DNA of 64,000 bases, from positions 1,674,001 through 1,738,000 of the forward strand of contig BCIX01000001.1 of assembly GCA_001600095.1 (NCBI GenBank), read 5' to 3'. Of the stretch, positions 1-11,182 are shown one piece after another. The notes beneath the pieces are model-generated. The model ran no database searches and was not told where the DNA came from. It saw only the letters and a list, made by a program, of their open reading frames with translations. This DNA is from Bullera alba (lineage: Eukaryota > Basidiomycota > Tremellomycetes > Tremellales > Bulleraceae). The first letter of the stretch is position 1; each line of letters starts with the position of its first letter. The translations under genes were made by a program, and so were the position numbers.

Positions 1-572
1 GACCCTCCCCGGGCACCTGCAGACCTTCTGAAGCCGCACCGTCGGTGAAGCCATTCTGGCCCCGTCTACTGTGGTCGTTCCACTGGCTTTGAGTCTGCTT
101 GAACCTCTCAACATCTTGGGCTGAAGGTCCGGGACTCGTATGTGTTCCTCCTGCTTCACCGTTGATCTCCCTGGCACCCTTGTCAAGTCCCGATGGCTTT
201 CCGGCGTTCTCCTTGCCACCTTCCTCTTCTCTAGTGCCCTCGGTGCCGATTTTGCCGATCTGACTGTCGACATCGGGAACCATTTGCGATGGTGCTGCAG
301 GTCCGTTCATCGCCTCCACTGGACCTCCCTCCCGATCGGGATTGACGGATCCATTAACGCCTTGACCCTCGCTTTTCATGTACGAGTGAAGGTGGAGGGA
401 TGGATGGGCATAGTAGGTAGCATGCGCATTGGCAGCTGCCTCTCTCGACAAGTGCTCGGCTCGTCTTCTCGTGCCGAAAGATGTGTGATCCCTACAGATC
501 GGTCGATTCAGCAGCTAAAACTGGGAGATACAATAGCTCGACAATAAACGAGCTGCTATGCGGAACTCACAT
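1..572 (-). CDS. Hypothetical protein, truncated by window edge
   Basis: An open reading frame on the minus strand runs from position 491 off the left edge (about 163 codons). An intron at 570-492 (donor GTGAGT, acceptor TGTAG) joins it to an upstream AT at 572-571, so that the start codon ATG is itself split by the intron (AT|G). The codon three before it is an in-frame TAG, which argues that this is the true start unless another upstream intron exists. The protein begins MDHTSFGTRRR, is Ala/His/Tyr-rich early (AAANAHATYY) and then hydrophilic and Gly/Glu/Ser-rich (TREEGGKENAG), with no membrane segment or recognised domain. The end of the protein lies outside the window. I do not recognise it; function unknown. 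Confidence 0.5.
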
Positions 573-1491
573 GACGGGCTATGATTGTTGCACCAGTAGA
601 ATATGCGATCAAGTAAGACTCGATATGTCTGCAAGGATCTGGTGAGCAAAAGTTATACCCGGTGAACAAGCTCAAATTTCGCAACACAGCGCCGATCTAG
701 CTCGATGTGTTTCGCCAGTAGGAGCTAATTACTCGAGCGTCCGAGAGCGTCCGAGAGCGGAAGTGAAACAGGGATTGAGACTGCGCAAAGGACGGGTCCA
801 AGACCTTGGCTGAGGGGTTTCCAAGTGAACTGATCACTCACTGATGCTTGGACACCTTCGAGTGAGACGAGGATAGTAGAGTGACTTTGTCTCGACCAAT
901 AGATCGATCTTCATTGCATAGACTTTGCATCGCAGTAGTGACCGTAAACATTGCGAGTTCGGCAGCCGCCGCGAGGAACCAGGAAGTTTTCGGCTCTGCT
1001 GATAGCCCTGGATGCATGATGTCATCAAGGGCATGCATAGGTGGTCTGTGCTTGGCACTAGCAAGTCCTTAATCAGCCTTAATCGTCAGCGGCGGAAGAT
1101 AAGAAGAACCTATTATAAGAACGTTGGTAATGGGTTGATCATTGGCGTGGGAAGGTAGAAGGACGGTTGATTCAATTGCTCCTCTCACATCCAGCTGTCT
1201 GATGCTCCCTTGTCCCGAGAAACTATTCGAATCATGTCAAGACAGCCGATAATCGACATGTCCTTTGACATGAATATTGGCTGAAGAGGGCTGAAGGGAG
1301 GTAGCGAGACCGACATCCCGAGACGAGAAGATAGTCTCGAGAGGGACAAAGGAGCGCAAATCACTGACCATACCGTGTTCTGATCTCGATTCTCGCTCAC
1401 TCCAGTGTTGATCGTCGTCTCTGCTCAAGCTACCAATCACGAACTCTCAAACATCAACACAGGCCGATCGCGCAGAAGAAACACTGGCAAG
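573..1491. other. Intergenic, divergent promoter region
   Basis: About 0.9 kb between two divergently transcribed genes. No ORF with coding character or splice pattern is visible. It carries three separate 10-bp-period tandem duplications (735-760, 1067-1084, 1279-1296). Confidence 0.6.
735..760. repeat. 10-bp tandem repeat, 2.6 copies
   Basis: The decamer GAGCGTCCGA is present at 735-744 and 745-754, followed by a partial third copy to 760. The lag-10 identity runs for 15 consecutive bases. It lies in the promoter region between two divergent genes. Confidence 0.9.
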
Positions 1492-2140
1492 ATGGTCAAC
1501 ATCAATCCGTGGATGATCCATCATCCGAATGTCAATCCCGCCGAGTAAGCCACATCAAGCAGGATTAGGAGTACCATCACTCATCCTTATACAGGATGCC
1601 AATGCCGACTGTTGTCCTGCCTGGCGGAGGGCGACTAGCCATCTATCCGACCGTCAAGACCCGATATCCCGGTCCAAACGTCGGGTTTGGCGCAGGCGTG
1701 AGTCATAGTCCAGTCACGTGCAAACAGTCACGTGCGGAGAACTGATGCGATGTCTTTATAGCTCATGGGGATGCCGCACCCCCTGGGGACGCCATTGGCC
1801 TTTGGAGCGGGAACTGGTATTGACAATACCGCTGCCGCTTACAGAAGGTAGGTCCACAACTGGTGAGGTCGTGCCGAAGACTAACAGCAACAGGTACTAC
1901 GGTCTCGGAGGGTGAGTCGTATGAGACTGCCCCTCACCGTGGGATGAGATCACTGCGAGGTCTTGATACTAATCCCTGCCAGCTTCTTGACTGGCTATCC
2001 CGCTGGCTATAGACTGCCTGGCCGACCCGGTCTTGGCGGATACTGGGGTGTCAGTGATGTAGTAAATCGCACTCCGACCACATTGCTGACTCTCGCACTA
2101 GGGATGGGAAATGAGAGATCAACACCCGAGCTACGACTGA
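1492..2140 (+). CDS. Small Gly/Pro-rich protein of unknown function
   Basis: Six exons joined through five introns give a protein of about 119 residues starting MVNINPWMIHHPNVNP. It is rich in Gly, Pro, Tyr and Met (GAGLMGMPHPLG, TGYPAGYRLPG) and ends SYD at the TGA at 2138-2140. One internal exon (1894-1911) is only 18 nt. The second intron contains two copies of an 11-nt direct repeat, each with a CACGTG E-box (1711-1721, 1725-1735). The last intron has a GTGTCAGT donor offering two sites 2 nt apart; the GTCAGT choice gives the short tail GGWEMRDQHPSYD, whereas retention or the GTGTCA site opens a frame running to 2589 across the cap2 3' end on the other strand. No known domain recognised. 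The gene is convergent with cap2 (143-bp gap). Confidence 0.6.
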
Positions 2141-2282
2141 GCCTACGAGTACTCTCGAGTCTCCGTGTCAGATCACCGAGCTGTGTACGTCAGGAGCCCG
2201 TCGGTCGTATACTGTATACACAGATGTACAAGTTCGTCGCAGATCCGCCGTCAAGGGATTACGTGCTGATCAAGACGGGACC

Positions 2283-3667
2283 CTACTTCCTGCCTCCGAG
2301 TCTACCCGCTAGCTCGGCGCGGAGCAGGTCCTCCTTCGATTTAGCCTCGAGTCCACTCAAGCTCCTCAAATCGTTGATGACGTCTTTCGTCTTCCCAAAG
2401 TACACCGATGACAGCGAGTTTCGCATCTTGATCCTATACCGGGGTCAGCCTCCCCCTATACACATTCCTGGCGAGAAGTCCGCTTTGTTGTACGACTCAC
2501 TCCATGTCTTCGACCATTTTGCCAATGTTTGGAATATGGCCCGCCGAGTTGGCCAGTGGATAATCGACCTCGGCCTGGATAGAGTATAGTCAGCTGACCG
2601 TCAAGTACCATGTGCTAGCTGTACTGTGAGATGAGAAGGTTCACTCACCTGTCTGGTCATGCTACCGCTGAGCGTTACTCCTCCATTCCCCTTTGTCTCC
2701 GAAGCGTCCACCCCTTTAATGTCGGCTTTGGCCAATGTTCCCGTCTTCAACACAAGCATGACCGTAGATGTAAGCTTGTACTTTGCCGATCTTCCCCTCT
2801 CATTGCATTCGAAGACGTGTAGCGAGTCCCATGAGCCGGATGGGATTGGTGCTTCGCCTTCTTTTGTCGTTTGAGGGGGTAGTACTGATGGATTAGGTCA
2901 GCTGGAGCGAGAGCGTGCAGCTGGCTTGTGGAGCATCGTACCTTTCTTCATCACCACGACACCCGCAAAGCTCATCTCTTTCCTGCTTCCAGCACCGGAG
3001 TCCTCGTCCAGATCCCACAGATAGACGCTAGAAACACCGCCCTCGAAATACATCTCGCGGTAGGTGTCAAAGGCCGAGTTGAGCGATTGCTCGATCTTCC
3101 GCAGAGCGGTCGAGGGCTGAGGACCTGACGTCGCTTCGGGGATGTATGAGCTTGTCCAGGGCGATCTATGAGGAGGTCAGCTTGGCTCATATGGCCCGGG
3201 AAGCGAGACCAGGTGTATGCCATTCGGACGGTTATCCGCATCTCCATCTCCAAGATCTGATACTCTCGATTTCCCCGTGCGAGTTGACGGGGTCCACGAT
3301 GTCTGGCACTGTCTCGTATGTAGATCATATGCACTCACCGGAAGCTATCCCCATCTCTATTGTAGTCACAACCCAGGAACTCCCTCCCAGCCTCATCATC
3401 TCTCAGGACTTTCAACGGTTGATCGATGTTTCCCAGCAGATCATCCGCATATTCCGGCACTAGATCACACAAGACATCGACATTTGACTCGACATTGGTG
3501 GGCGGCAGCCGACGCAGTAGGTCGAGCAGCGAGTCAAAGGCGGCTGAAGAGGCCGTCAGTATGGGATCATTATCAGTTTCGAGGGACAATCCTTGCAGGA
3601 CAACCGGCGAGAGTCACAGAGGAAGTCGGAAAGACGAGGCATCGTCCCCGTACTCACGATCAGACAT
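2283..3667 (-). CDS. CAP2: F-actin-capping protein subunit beta
   Basis: Beta subunit of the heterodimeric capping protein that binds barbed ends of actin filaments and blocks their growth; acts in cortical actin patches. Joined exons give [18 protein letters not shown] at the N-terminus, then [15 protein letters not shown], the family hallmark [51 protein letters not shown], and the C-terminal actin-binding tentacle region [10 protein letters not shown]...[17 protein letters not shown]. The order and spacing match the whole family (about 275-300 residues expected). The first coding exon is only 10 nt (ATGTCTGATC, 3667-3658); its intron ends at the CTTCAG just before the Pro-Ala-Phe codons. 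The stop TAG is at 2285-2283. A 10-bp CACGTG palindrome lies about 170 bp upstream of the start. Confidence 0.93.
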
Positions 3668-4072
3668 TGTGCTCTGGATATCTTAGCTGAAGGTAGGTCA
3701 GCGTACTCTGGGATACAACTCCTGTTATCATGAATGACGGTCCAGCAGCTCGAGGTTGCTCAACATGGCGGGCGAGTCGGCGACGGTCGAGTACGTCGAC
3801 GGTCGGTGACGCGCACCGCACCTCGGCCACGTCGTCACGTGACCGACGAGTTCACGATGTATAAGGTACCCTGGTCGCCTCAAGACTCTTCAAGATGTAG
3901 CCAGCGTTGTATGTCCTGGTCATACTACCGAAGAGCCCTCAGACAAGCATACTGTGCTCCTCGTTAAGTGTTACATACATGATACATTCGAAAAACAGTC
4001 TAAGAAGTCCGCAAGCGCAGACCGATTATAAACAAGCGGGGCATTCACCCCATTCAAGCCAGCTACTCGTCT
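3668..4072. other. Intergenic region upstream of CAP2
   Basis: About 400 bp between the CAP2 start and the end of the transporter gene, both on the minus strand. It contains the CACGTG palindrome described separately and a 9-nt repeat CGACGGTCG at 3781 and 3797. No coding signal seen. Confidence 0.5.
3834..3843. promoter_or_regulatory. Palindromic E-box GTCACGTGAC
   Basis: A perfect 10-bp palindrome with a CACGTG core, the class of site bound by bHLH factors such as Cbf1-like or SREBP-like proteins. It sits in the CAP2 promoter. CACGTG as a whole is not enriched in the window, so a role is plausible but unproven. Confidence 0.35.
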
Positions 4073-6381
4073 CTATACTGGGCTTTTACCATCATGTTTC
4101 GCCAAAGCGGCCTGGGAATCCACTGCCGGTATCCGCTCAGTAGTGGCTTCCGGCTGAGGTGCGACTGCGGCAGTAGCCTCGGCCCATCCTGCTTCCTTCT
4201 CCTGCTTCGCCTCGTCCTCGGCCTCCACATCCTTGACAGCGGTCTCATTATCGCCGGCCTCTTTCTCCTTGGCAGCTTGAATCGCAGCGTTCTCCTCCTC
4301 TTTAGTCTGCATCTTGGAGTTTTTGATGACCAGCGCAGCGAGGAATCCAAGGAAGGCGAAAGGCAGACCGAGGATGTACACCACTCGCAGGGTCTCGGTG
4401 TATGCGACGAGGACGTCTTGTTGGAACTCCTATCATCGCGGGTCAGCGCTCAATACTTTCGTTATCGAATCTGCCAAGGAAACGGGGACTCACAGCTGGA
4501 ATTTCATCCCAAATCGCCGTAGCAGAGTTGACGACCTCTTGCACGAGATGCTCGGGAAGCGTCGGGACGTACTTCTTCATGTTGACTTGTATCATGTTCT
4601 CGAATACAGATCCGGCGAGGGAGATGCCGATAATTCGACCGGCAAAGCCGACTAAAAGAGGGGTCAGCATGTCTATGATCTCTCGACAGTCCGTATCACT
4701 CACTGAAGACGGCCGTTCCAGTTCCAGCGGAGATGAGCCAAGGCTCGGATTTGAGCTCGAACTGAACCGCAATCATCGAGTTCTGCAGTCCGAGACCGAT
4801 TCCGATACCCAAAAGTACTTGGAAACCGTAGAGGTGGGATATTGGCGTTCCGTACTTGACGGTGTAGAGGAGACCACACGCAAGGCAAAGGAAGCATGGT
4901 CCAGCGACGATGACCCATTTGAATCGACCCAAGAGAGGGATCACTCGAGAAGAAGCCATAAGGACGAAAACCTGGACGAGGATGAGCGGGAGGAGTCGGA
5001 TACCAGCGGCCGTGGCGGATAGGTGGTAGGCGGCCTGGAAGGCGACAGCGAGATAGTAGACCTCGATCATGAAGACGGCGAACAGCATGAACAAGACGAT
5101 GGATGGCCCACTAAGTACCCTTTTGTCAGCCTGTGACACGCGGGATTCTCACCGATGGACTCACACGACAGATCGCCTCTTCATCAGATGAAGCTTGAAC
5201 ATGGCGTTCTCTCCGATCCACCATTCGTAGAGGAAGAAGACCACGGGGAGGACAGCGGAGAGGACGATGGTGGTGATGACAGGGCCGCTAGACCAAGATT
5301 TGGTCACACCGCCCCACTGCATGAAGAGGATGATGCAACAACCCCAGCCCATGACGATTGCGGCACCCAGCCAGTCACACTTGGCCACTTGCCAGATCAT
5401 GGCTCTGTTGTAGCCTTTGTAGGTGGCAGCTCGACCTAGTGGAGGGGTGGTGGGCTGGAAGATCAAGATGCACGCCATGGCGATACCACCAAAGGGTAGG
5501 TTGATGCTGAGTGATGGTCAGCGAGATGCTTCGTCATGTAACACTTGCAGACTTACTAGAAGCACCATCGCCAAGATACGTGGTCGGAGAAGGCTCCTCC
5601 AACAAGAGGGCCGATAACCGAGGCGACAGCGAAGCTGGTGAGAAGTCAGCGTTGGTCGGACTGAGAGACGTCGAGGATGGAGACTTACCAGACCCCAATC
5701 AAACCAAAGTATTGAGCTCGGTTATGCAGCGGCGTCAACTCGGCAACAATGATCATTGCTCCAGAGAAGAGTCCTGCTGCACCGAGACCGGCGATGGCTC
5801 TGCCGAGGATGAGGACGTCCATGTTGGGTGCGGCACCGCACACGACGCTGCCGACCTCGAAGATGAGGATCGCCAGGAGCATGACATGCTTCGAGGGGAA
5901 CACCTGGTTGAGCTGCGAGTAGATGAGGTTGAAGCCGAGGAGTGTGAGGAAGAAACCGCTTGCGAGCCATGATAGCTTGGTCAAAGAGCTAGCAAAGTGT
6001 CAGAAATTCTTGGGTCATCGAACAATGCACGATCAAACTCACTCGAACTCGGCCGTGATCTTTGGGATTGCAGTCGCGACGATGAGCTGATCCAGGGCGA
6101 ATCTGGAACGTCGTCAGCGATCGGTCCAGGTCGCATGGTGTGATATTGACTTACAGGAAGATACTGAACAGGATACTAATGAAGATTGCCCAGAAACGCC
6201 ATTTTGGCAATTCCAATGGCGCCTGCATACCACCAACACCAGGCGGTGGACCGGTCACCTTGCCTTTGGTCTTGACCTCCTTCTCGTGTGTTGATGGCGT
6301 AGGCGAAGAGGCCTTCTTGGGATGCTCATCTGTTGATGAGCGTAGGGTTGGGGTCGGGGATGACATTGTTGACTTGGCCAT
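4073..6381 (-). CDS. MFS transporter, DHA2 (14-TM) drug/toxin exporter type
   Basis: Eight or so exons give about 590 residues. A cytosolic N-terminus (MAKSTMSSPTPTL, Lys/Glu-rich to about residue 55) is followed by the first helix and the DHA2-type motif FALDQLIVATAIPKI, then GRAIAGLGAAGLFSGAMII (the loop and helix typical of H+-antiporter drug exporters), INLPFGGIAMA, a run of further helices, and GFAGRIIGISLAGSVFEN near the end. The C-terminal tail is long, acidic/basic and Ala-rich (AAKEKEAGDNETAVKDVE), ending DGKSPV at 4073. Fourteen-helix exporters of this type extrude hydrophobic compounds by proton antiport at the plasma membrane or vacuole; substrate cannot be told. The upstream TTG at 6435 is in frame, but the first ATG is at 6381. 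Confidence 0.88.
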
Positions 6382-6740
6382 CGAGGCGACGATAGGGCTT
6401 GATGCTGAGGGTCGAGGGTGAGTGAGGGCGATCAACCAAGATCAATCTGGCTTGAGAGCGATTCGAGCAGTTGTGAGTCTGGGTCTCTTTGCACAGATAC
6501 TTGACCAACCCCCCAGCTCTATATACCTTGTCGAAGCTGACATGCCTGTGCTCCTTTCGAGGATTGCTAACTCGACCGGCACAAACCTCGGTGGCCGTTG
6601 TATTTGTTCGAGTGCAACCCAAAGAGTCCCGGCGGAAATACAGTGTTCGAGTGCAACACTGTGATGCCCGAAGCCGAGGCAACGGGGGAGATTGCAGTTT
6701 TATGTCTAAATCGGGAAATTATCAGCTTGCAAATCAGCTC

Positions 6741-6824
6741 GGCAATGCCTGGCAACGCGCTCTCACGCGCTGCAACGCGCCCGCGCCCTCTATGAATAGA
6801 ACGTGCACATGTCCGCACATGCCC
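6741..6824. repeat. Cluster of 10-bp-period short duplications
   Basis: GGCAA recurs at 6741 and 6751, ACGCGC at 6755, 6765 and 6775, and GCACATG at 6805 and 6815, each exactly 10 bp apart. The three units are unrelated in sequence. Confidence 0.8.
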
Positions 6825-7460
6825 GAAGCTATCTCGCAACCCTCGCTCCCTCGGGCATCGATTAATTGCGACCCCTCCTCCGTTGTCTCAAAGCTGGGAT
6901 CAAGACAGCTTAATAAAACTCAGATCTAATTGAACATCCCCGCCAGCTCGTTCCGCATATAGTACTAGCTGTCTCCCGTTGTGCCCTGCATCTCGTTCCA
7001 CTCGGAGTCCGATGACTGGTGTAGCTTGAGGTCAGAACGCTTGCGAACGCGAGTAGGCCGGCTTGATGGGACTTGTTTTAACCAGCTGCACATGCGTGAA
7101 CCTCTACTAGTGGACTCCGCCATGCCTTGCCAACCAAAGTGGTCAAGTCACGGAGGACACTGAGGAAACATACCCTCAGGCTCTTAGAGGTTCTGAGCCA
7201 TGACAATATCCTTCTTCAAGAGAGTAATCTTTCTTGTCAGACAGAGATCCAGGCAGCCTTGAGGCAGCCTACAGCGCGAGCGGGTCGAGCTTGGCCTACA
7301 GCCCTACAGTATCGGCCCGGGCGGAGAGCACGCAGTTGCACACGGTGCTGCGCGCACGGACAAAAGGGTCTTAGGCCTTACGTAATCTGACCGGTTATCG
7401 GGTGGCATGATCATGACCCCGTGACCTGCAACCTCGTGGCCTCGTGGTATGCAGCCACCA

Positions 7461-7480
7461 GCCCAGGCAGGCCCAGGCTG
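7461..7480. repeat. 10-bp tandem duplication
   Basis: GCCCAGGC is repeated at 7461 and 7471, exactly 10 bp apart. Confidence 0.75.
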
Positions 7481-7735
7481 TCCACGCTGTTCTTTGCCAT
7501 GTTGGCGTTGCAATGCAGCAGCACATTCGCACACATCCTTTCAGTAGCACCTCCCTCACTACATCATCGACTGGCTTCGCATAGTGCTCCAGTCGAAGCT
7601 TGCTCTCCACCCTTTCAGCCCATTTGACCATGGTCCGAGAGTTCTGTCTCGACCTGCCTTGAAGAATCACGCCAAGACCCGACCGCGTACTGGACTTTTC
7701 AATCTCGACTGCACAGAGTCGTGGTCCTTGTCGGT

Positions 7736-10700
7736 ATGGCGAACAACCGCCCCAGTCCACCGCCTCCGTTTCGACGGCAGTCCACATCCAAGCCAGGTCG
7801 ATCGAGTTCCCACCACAGACCATCAACGTCTTCCAATCGCATATCCCAATCACCACCTGATACAGCCTCTGCAGTGGACTTGACCAAAGTTCGCGCTCAC
7901 GCTGCGTGCAAGTCCTGTCGCACAAAGAAGATCAAATGCCTTCCTAATCTCAACCAAGCCAGCTCGATCGACGGTGGCGCAAGCAGCACCCCCGGACCCT
8001 GTCAGCAATGCCTACAGACGAGCACAGAGTGCGTCTATCCTCCAACCCGCGACCGAGCTGCCTACTCGAGACAATATGTGGCCAACTTGGAGAACAGGGT
8101 ACAACAGCTCGAGCTACTCCAGAACCGAATGCTGCCTCTCTTGGAAGCGTATGAATCGGGTCAGAGCGTCCCTGGGCCTAGCAGAGGCAGGACCACAGAG
8201 CGAGCTGTCCCTACCAACGGGAACCAGCAAAGCTCCAACGACTACCTTGGCAACGACAACACTGCACATTCTGTCGCCAACATGGACTCGGATGCCGAGC
8301 CTCACTTCCACGGTCACGGCAACCCTTCATCCGACAACGAGGATGACGATGCTGGTCAAATGACCCAAGACGAGCGAGGCAATTACAGATGGATTGGCTC
8401 ATCGAACACTCTTTCCATTCTCGAATCTTTCTCCCATAACAATAGGTCACCGCACGAGCCCACACCGCCCATCAACAACACCACCGATGGCAACCCGTAC
8501 TTTGGCCCAGTGGCGGGAGCAGGTGTTGTCAAAGCGTTGCCCGAAGCGGACGAGGTGGTGTATCCATCTGCCGAGGAAGCCGCGGATATGATAGACGCCT
8601 TTTTCCAGGAAGTGCATCCCATCCTGCCCGTCATGGAAGAGAAGCAGTTCAGAGAGGCTTACAAGGCTTCGATGGACCGAAAAGCCAATGGTCAGCCTGT
8701 CAGCCCGGGAGGGGTGAGTCGCTCTTGATTTGGGTATATATCGAGCGGCGCTAACATATCTGGCTGTAGTTCATCTCTGTAGTCTTTGCTATCTTCGCTC
8801 TTGGCGAGAGGGCTCTGGTATCCAATAGAGCATGGCAGCGGGAGAAGTCGAAGATCCGAGAGGGGCAGGGTCAAGCAGCCGACACCGAGACTGTGCTTCC
8901 GGGCGAAGCGGAGGCGGGAGTCATTTGGTATGAACGGTGAGTTAAGATTTCAAGCAGCACCGACGAATAGCTGACACAACCATAGAGCTCAAATACTTCA
9001 CTACACCACCCTCAAAGATGTCACCATACACCAGGTCCAGTGCCTCACACTCCTCGCCGCATTCCAAGCAAGTGTGAATGCGATGCCAATGTCGTGGATG
9101 CTAGCAGGGCAAGCGATTAGGGTCGCCCAGGATCTTGGTCTGCACGTGAGTGGAAAGCGCAATCCGTAAAGACAGGAAGCAAACAGTGTTGACATGTTTT
9201 CATAGAGATCGACAGCCCGTTACAAGCTCGACTTTACCACCAAGCAGATCCGCTCTCGCTGCTGGTGGGCTATCTACGGACTTGAGCGGTCAGTCACCAT
9301 CATCCAAATTTGCACACTCCCGTCGCTGATCTCCCTGCAGTCTCGTATCGATCGGGCTCGGTCGCCCCCTCGGCGTTGAGGATCTGGATATAGATGTGGC
9401 GCTTCCAGTCGCCATCGGGGACAAAGAACTCGCAGACTTGCCCGCTGATCGGTACGATGCGCCAGATAACTTCGAAGAACCGCCAGAAGGTACAATGTCT
9501 GGTTTTATCGCCCTAACCAAATTGTGCAAGATTGCAGGCAGAGTCGCTCAGGTCTTGTATCGGCCGTCGAACGGAAGATCCGTGGCGGATGCGTCTTGGG
9601 CAGTATCTCAGCAGAACACGATCAACAAGCTGGATAAGACTCTGAAAGACTGGTTGGTGAACGAAGTGGTGAGTGAAATGTCTTACGGCTACAGGCCAAT
9701 CGTAGCTGATTATTTGGAAATAGCCTGCCAAATACAAAGATCCATCGTCAACTGCTCGACCAATCCAGTTGGTCTCGGCGGTTCTGTCAAACGCCTACTT
9801 CGTAGTCCTGTTGACACTTCACCGAAACTTCTTGCCGTCCAACCCGGACTTTCCTCGACCTCGTCCGCCATCCAACTCGCAGTCATTATCGCACTTGGTG
9901 GAAGCCGCTCGATCCGTCATCCACGTCGCGGCACAGCAGCGTGTTCTGCTGCCCCCATCGCACCACTTGTCCGCAGCTTGTCACAACCTTTGGTCTTCAG
10001 CCATCATCCTGCTTTTGTGCGAGGTCCAAGCGAAGGATCAAGTTGTCATCGACGCAGTCGGTTCCAGCGTCGAGTCATGCCGGAACTCCCTACAAGCGTT
10101 AGAGCCCGCATGGCCAGGATCTCGCAAACTGAAGGAGTTGCTCAACAATGTCGAGATCCGGACCAAGGAGGTGGCGGTGAACGGACCTCCGATGACGCTC
10201 AAGATGAGAGGGAAGAACAAACGCAAGCAGTCACAAGACGGTCTACCCAGCAGTAAGCGCATCATGTCGACAAACAGCATGCCCCCTCCAGCATCGACAG
10301 TGTCGCCTAGGCAGCAGCAGAACAGCGACCCATGGCAATACGCCCAATTCCCCTCATCCAGCCCGGTCAAGTCGCACTCTAGGGTGTACGAGCTGTCCGA
10401 CACGAGAACGATAGTGCATGACGAGGAGCCAGCGGTGAATGTCAGTAACGGTAATAATCCTGCCAACGCTTTCCACTCTCAAGCACTGGCGCCTGATCAG
10501 ATTGCTCCAGCGAATGCCCAGACGCAGCAGCCATTCGCGTTTGATACTGCGCAAATGTTCGACATTGGCGGCGTGACATTTGACGGATTGGAGATGTTAC
10601 AAGGGTTCGACTTTAACGCCGAGTCTACCTCCTTCTGGAACACTTTCATTTCGCCCACCGCTGGCGGTCGATACGCTCCCAGTGGAAACACGACTCCTGG

Positions 10701-10905
10701 GTCGGGCGGCGGTGGACCCAGTCCGTCCGGATGGAACAATCAGCCAGCGCAGCAAATGGGCTCGGGGAGCAATAGCACCGAAGACGTCCTGCGGGGACTG
10801 GGTGGAGTCGCGGGCGGTAACAATGTCGGTGGCTTCTGGGATCAAGTCGCGCCTAGTGGATACGACTGGGGAGCAGACCCGAGCGTGCCTTTCAACATAG
10901 GATGA
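7736..10905 (+). CDS. Zn2Cys6 transcription factor with fungal-specific TF domain
   Basis: About 965 residues in six exons. The ATG at 7736 (MANNRPSPPPP) is the first in frame; an upstream GTG is not a start. The zinc cluster starts near residue 60: ACKSCRTKKIKC, a 20-residue loop, then CQQCLQTSTEC, followed by a short coiled-coil dimerisation stretch (YVANLENRVQQLELLQNR). The 20-residue loop between the third and fourth Cys is far longer than the usual 5-12. The middle holds the fungal_trans (PF04082-type) domain: DMIDAFFQEVHPILPVM, GERALVSNRAW, QCLTLLAAFQASVNAMP, GQAIRVAQDLGLH and CWWAIYGLER. The C-terminus is Ser/Pro/Gln/Gly-rich, a likely activation region. It acts in the nucleus as a DNA-binding regulator. 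The divergent DHA2 exporter is the obvious candidate target (inference). Confidence 0.92.
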
Positions 10906-11182
10906 GAGGGATCAAATCAAGCTCGGTCTTTGGGCGGGAGAGGGTTATGTGACTGCGTGGTGGAAAGAAGGGAGAAGTCAAGTAGTCAAAGAAAGCAGGA
11001 AAGACTCGGAGCATGTATTGTGCATAAGAGATACCAGACGTCATAACGATGTGCAGATCGAATGAATCATCACATGTGCATTCACGATCGAAGCCATGGG
11101 CGCGATGTATCACTGTGTTCCTTTTGAGCCTAACCACTCTAGTCATACAACTTCCTGACTTTCTACGCTGGAATTCGCTCCG

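Larger units (their letters stand above)
6382..7735. other. Intergenic, divergent promoter region rich in short tandem duplications
   Basis: A 1.35-kb divergent promoter between the DHA2 exporter and the Zn2Cys6 regulator. No coding exons found. It holds a 14-nt direct repeat TGTTCGAGTGCAAC (near 6605 and 6644), decamer-period duplications at 6741-6824 and 7461-7480, an 11-bp-lag duplication near 7251-7270 and CCTCGTGG twice near 7433. The head-to-head layout suggests the regulator could control the exporter; this is inference. Confidence 0.5.

Noticed and set aside
1963..2589. 208-codon plus-strand frame read as an independent gene
   Set aside because: Its 3' two-thirds is the exact antisense of the conserved CAP2 C-terminal exons; only its first part belongs to the small Gly/Pro-rich gene, with a possible isoform noted as a finding.
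7395..7925. 176-codon minus-strand frame in the 7.4-7.9 kb promoter
   Set aside because: It overlaps the start of the Zn2Cys6 gene antisense and has Trp/Cys/Arg-rich, non-protein-like composition.
9396..10256. 286-codon plus-strand frame
   Set aside because: It covers one real exon of the Zn2Cys6 gene and then reads through an intron into the wrong frame; the true protein continues in the frame starting near 9723.
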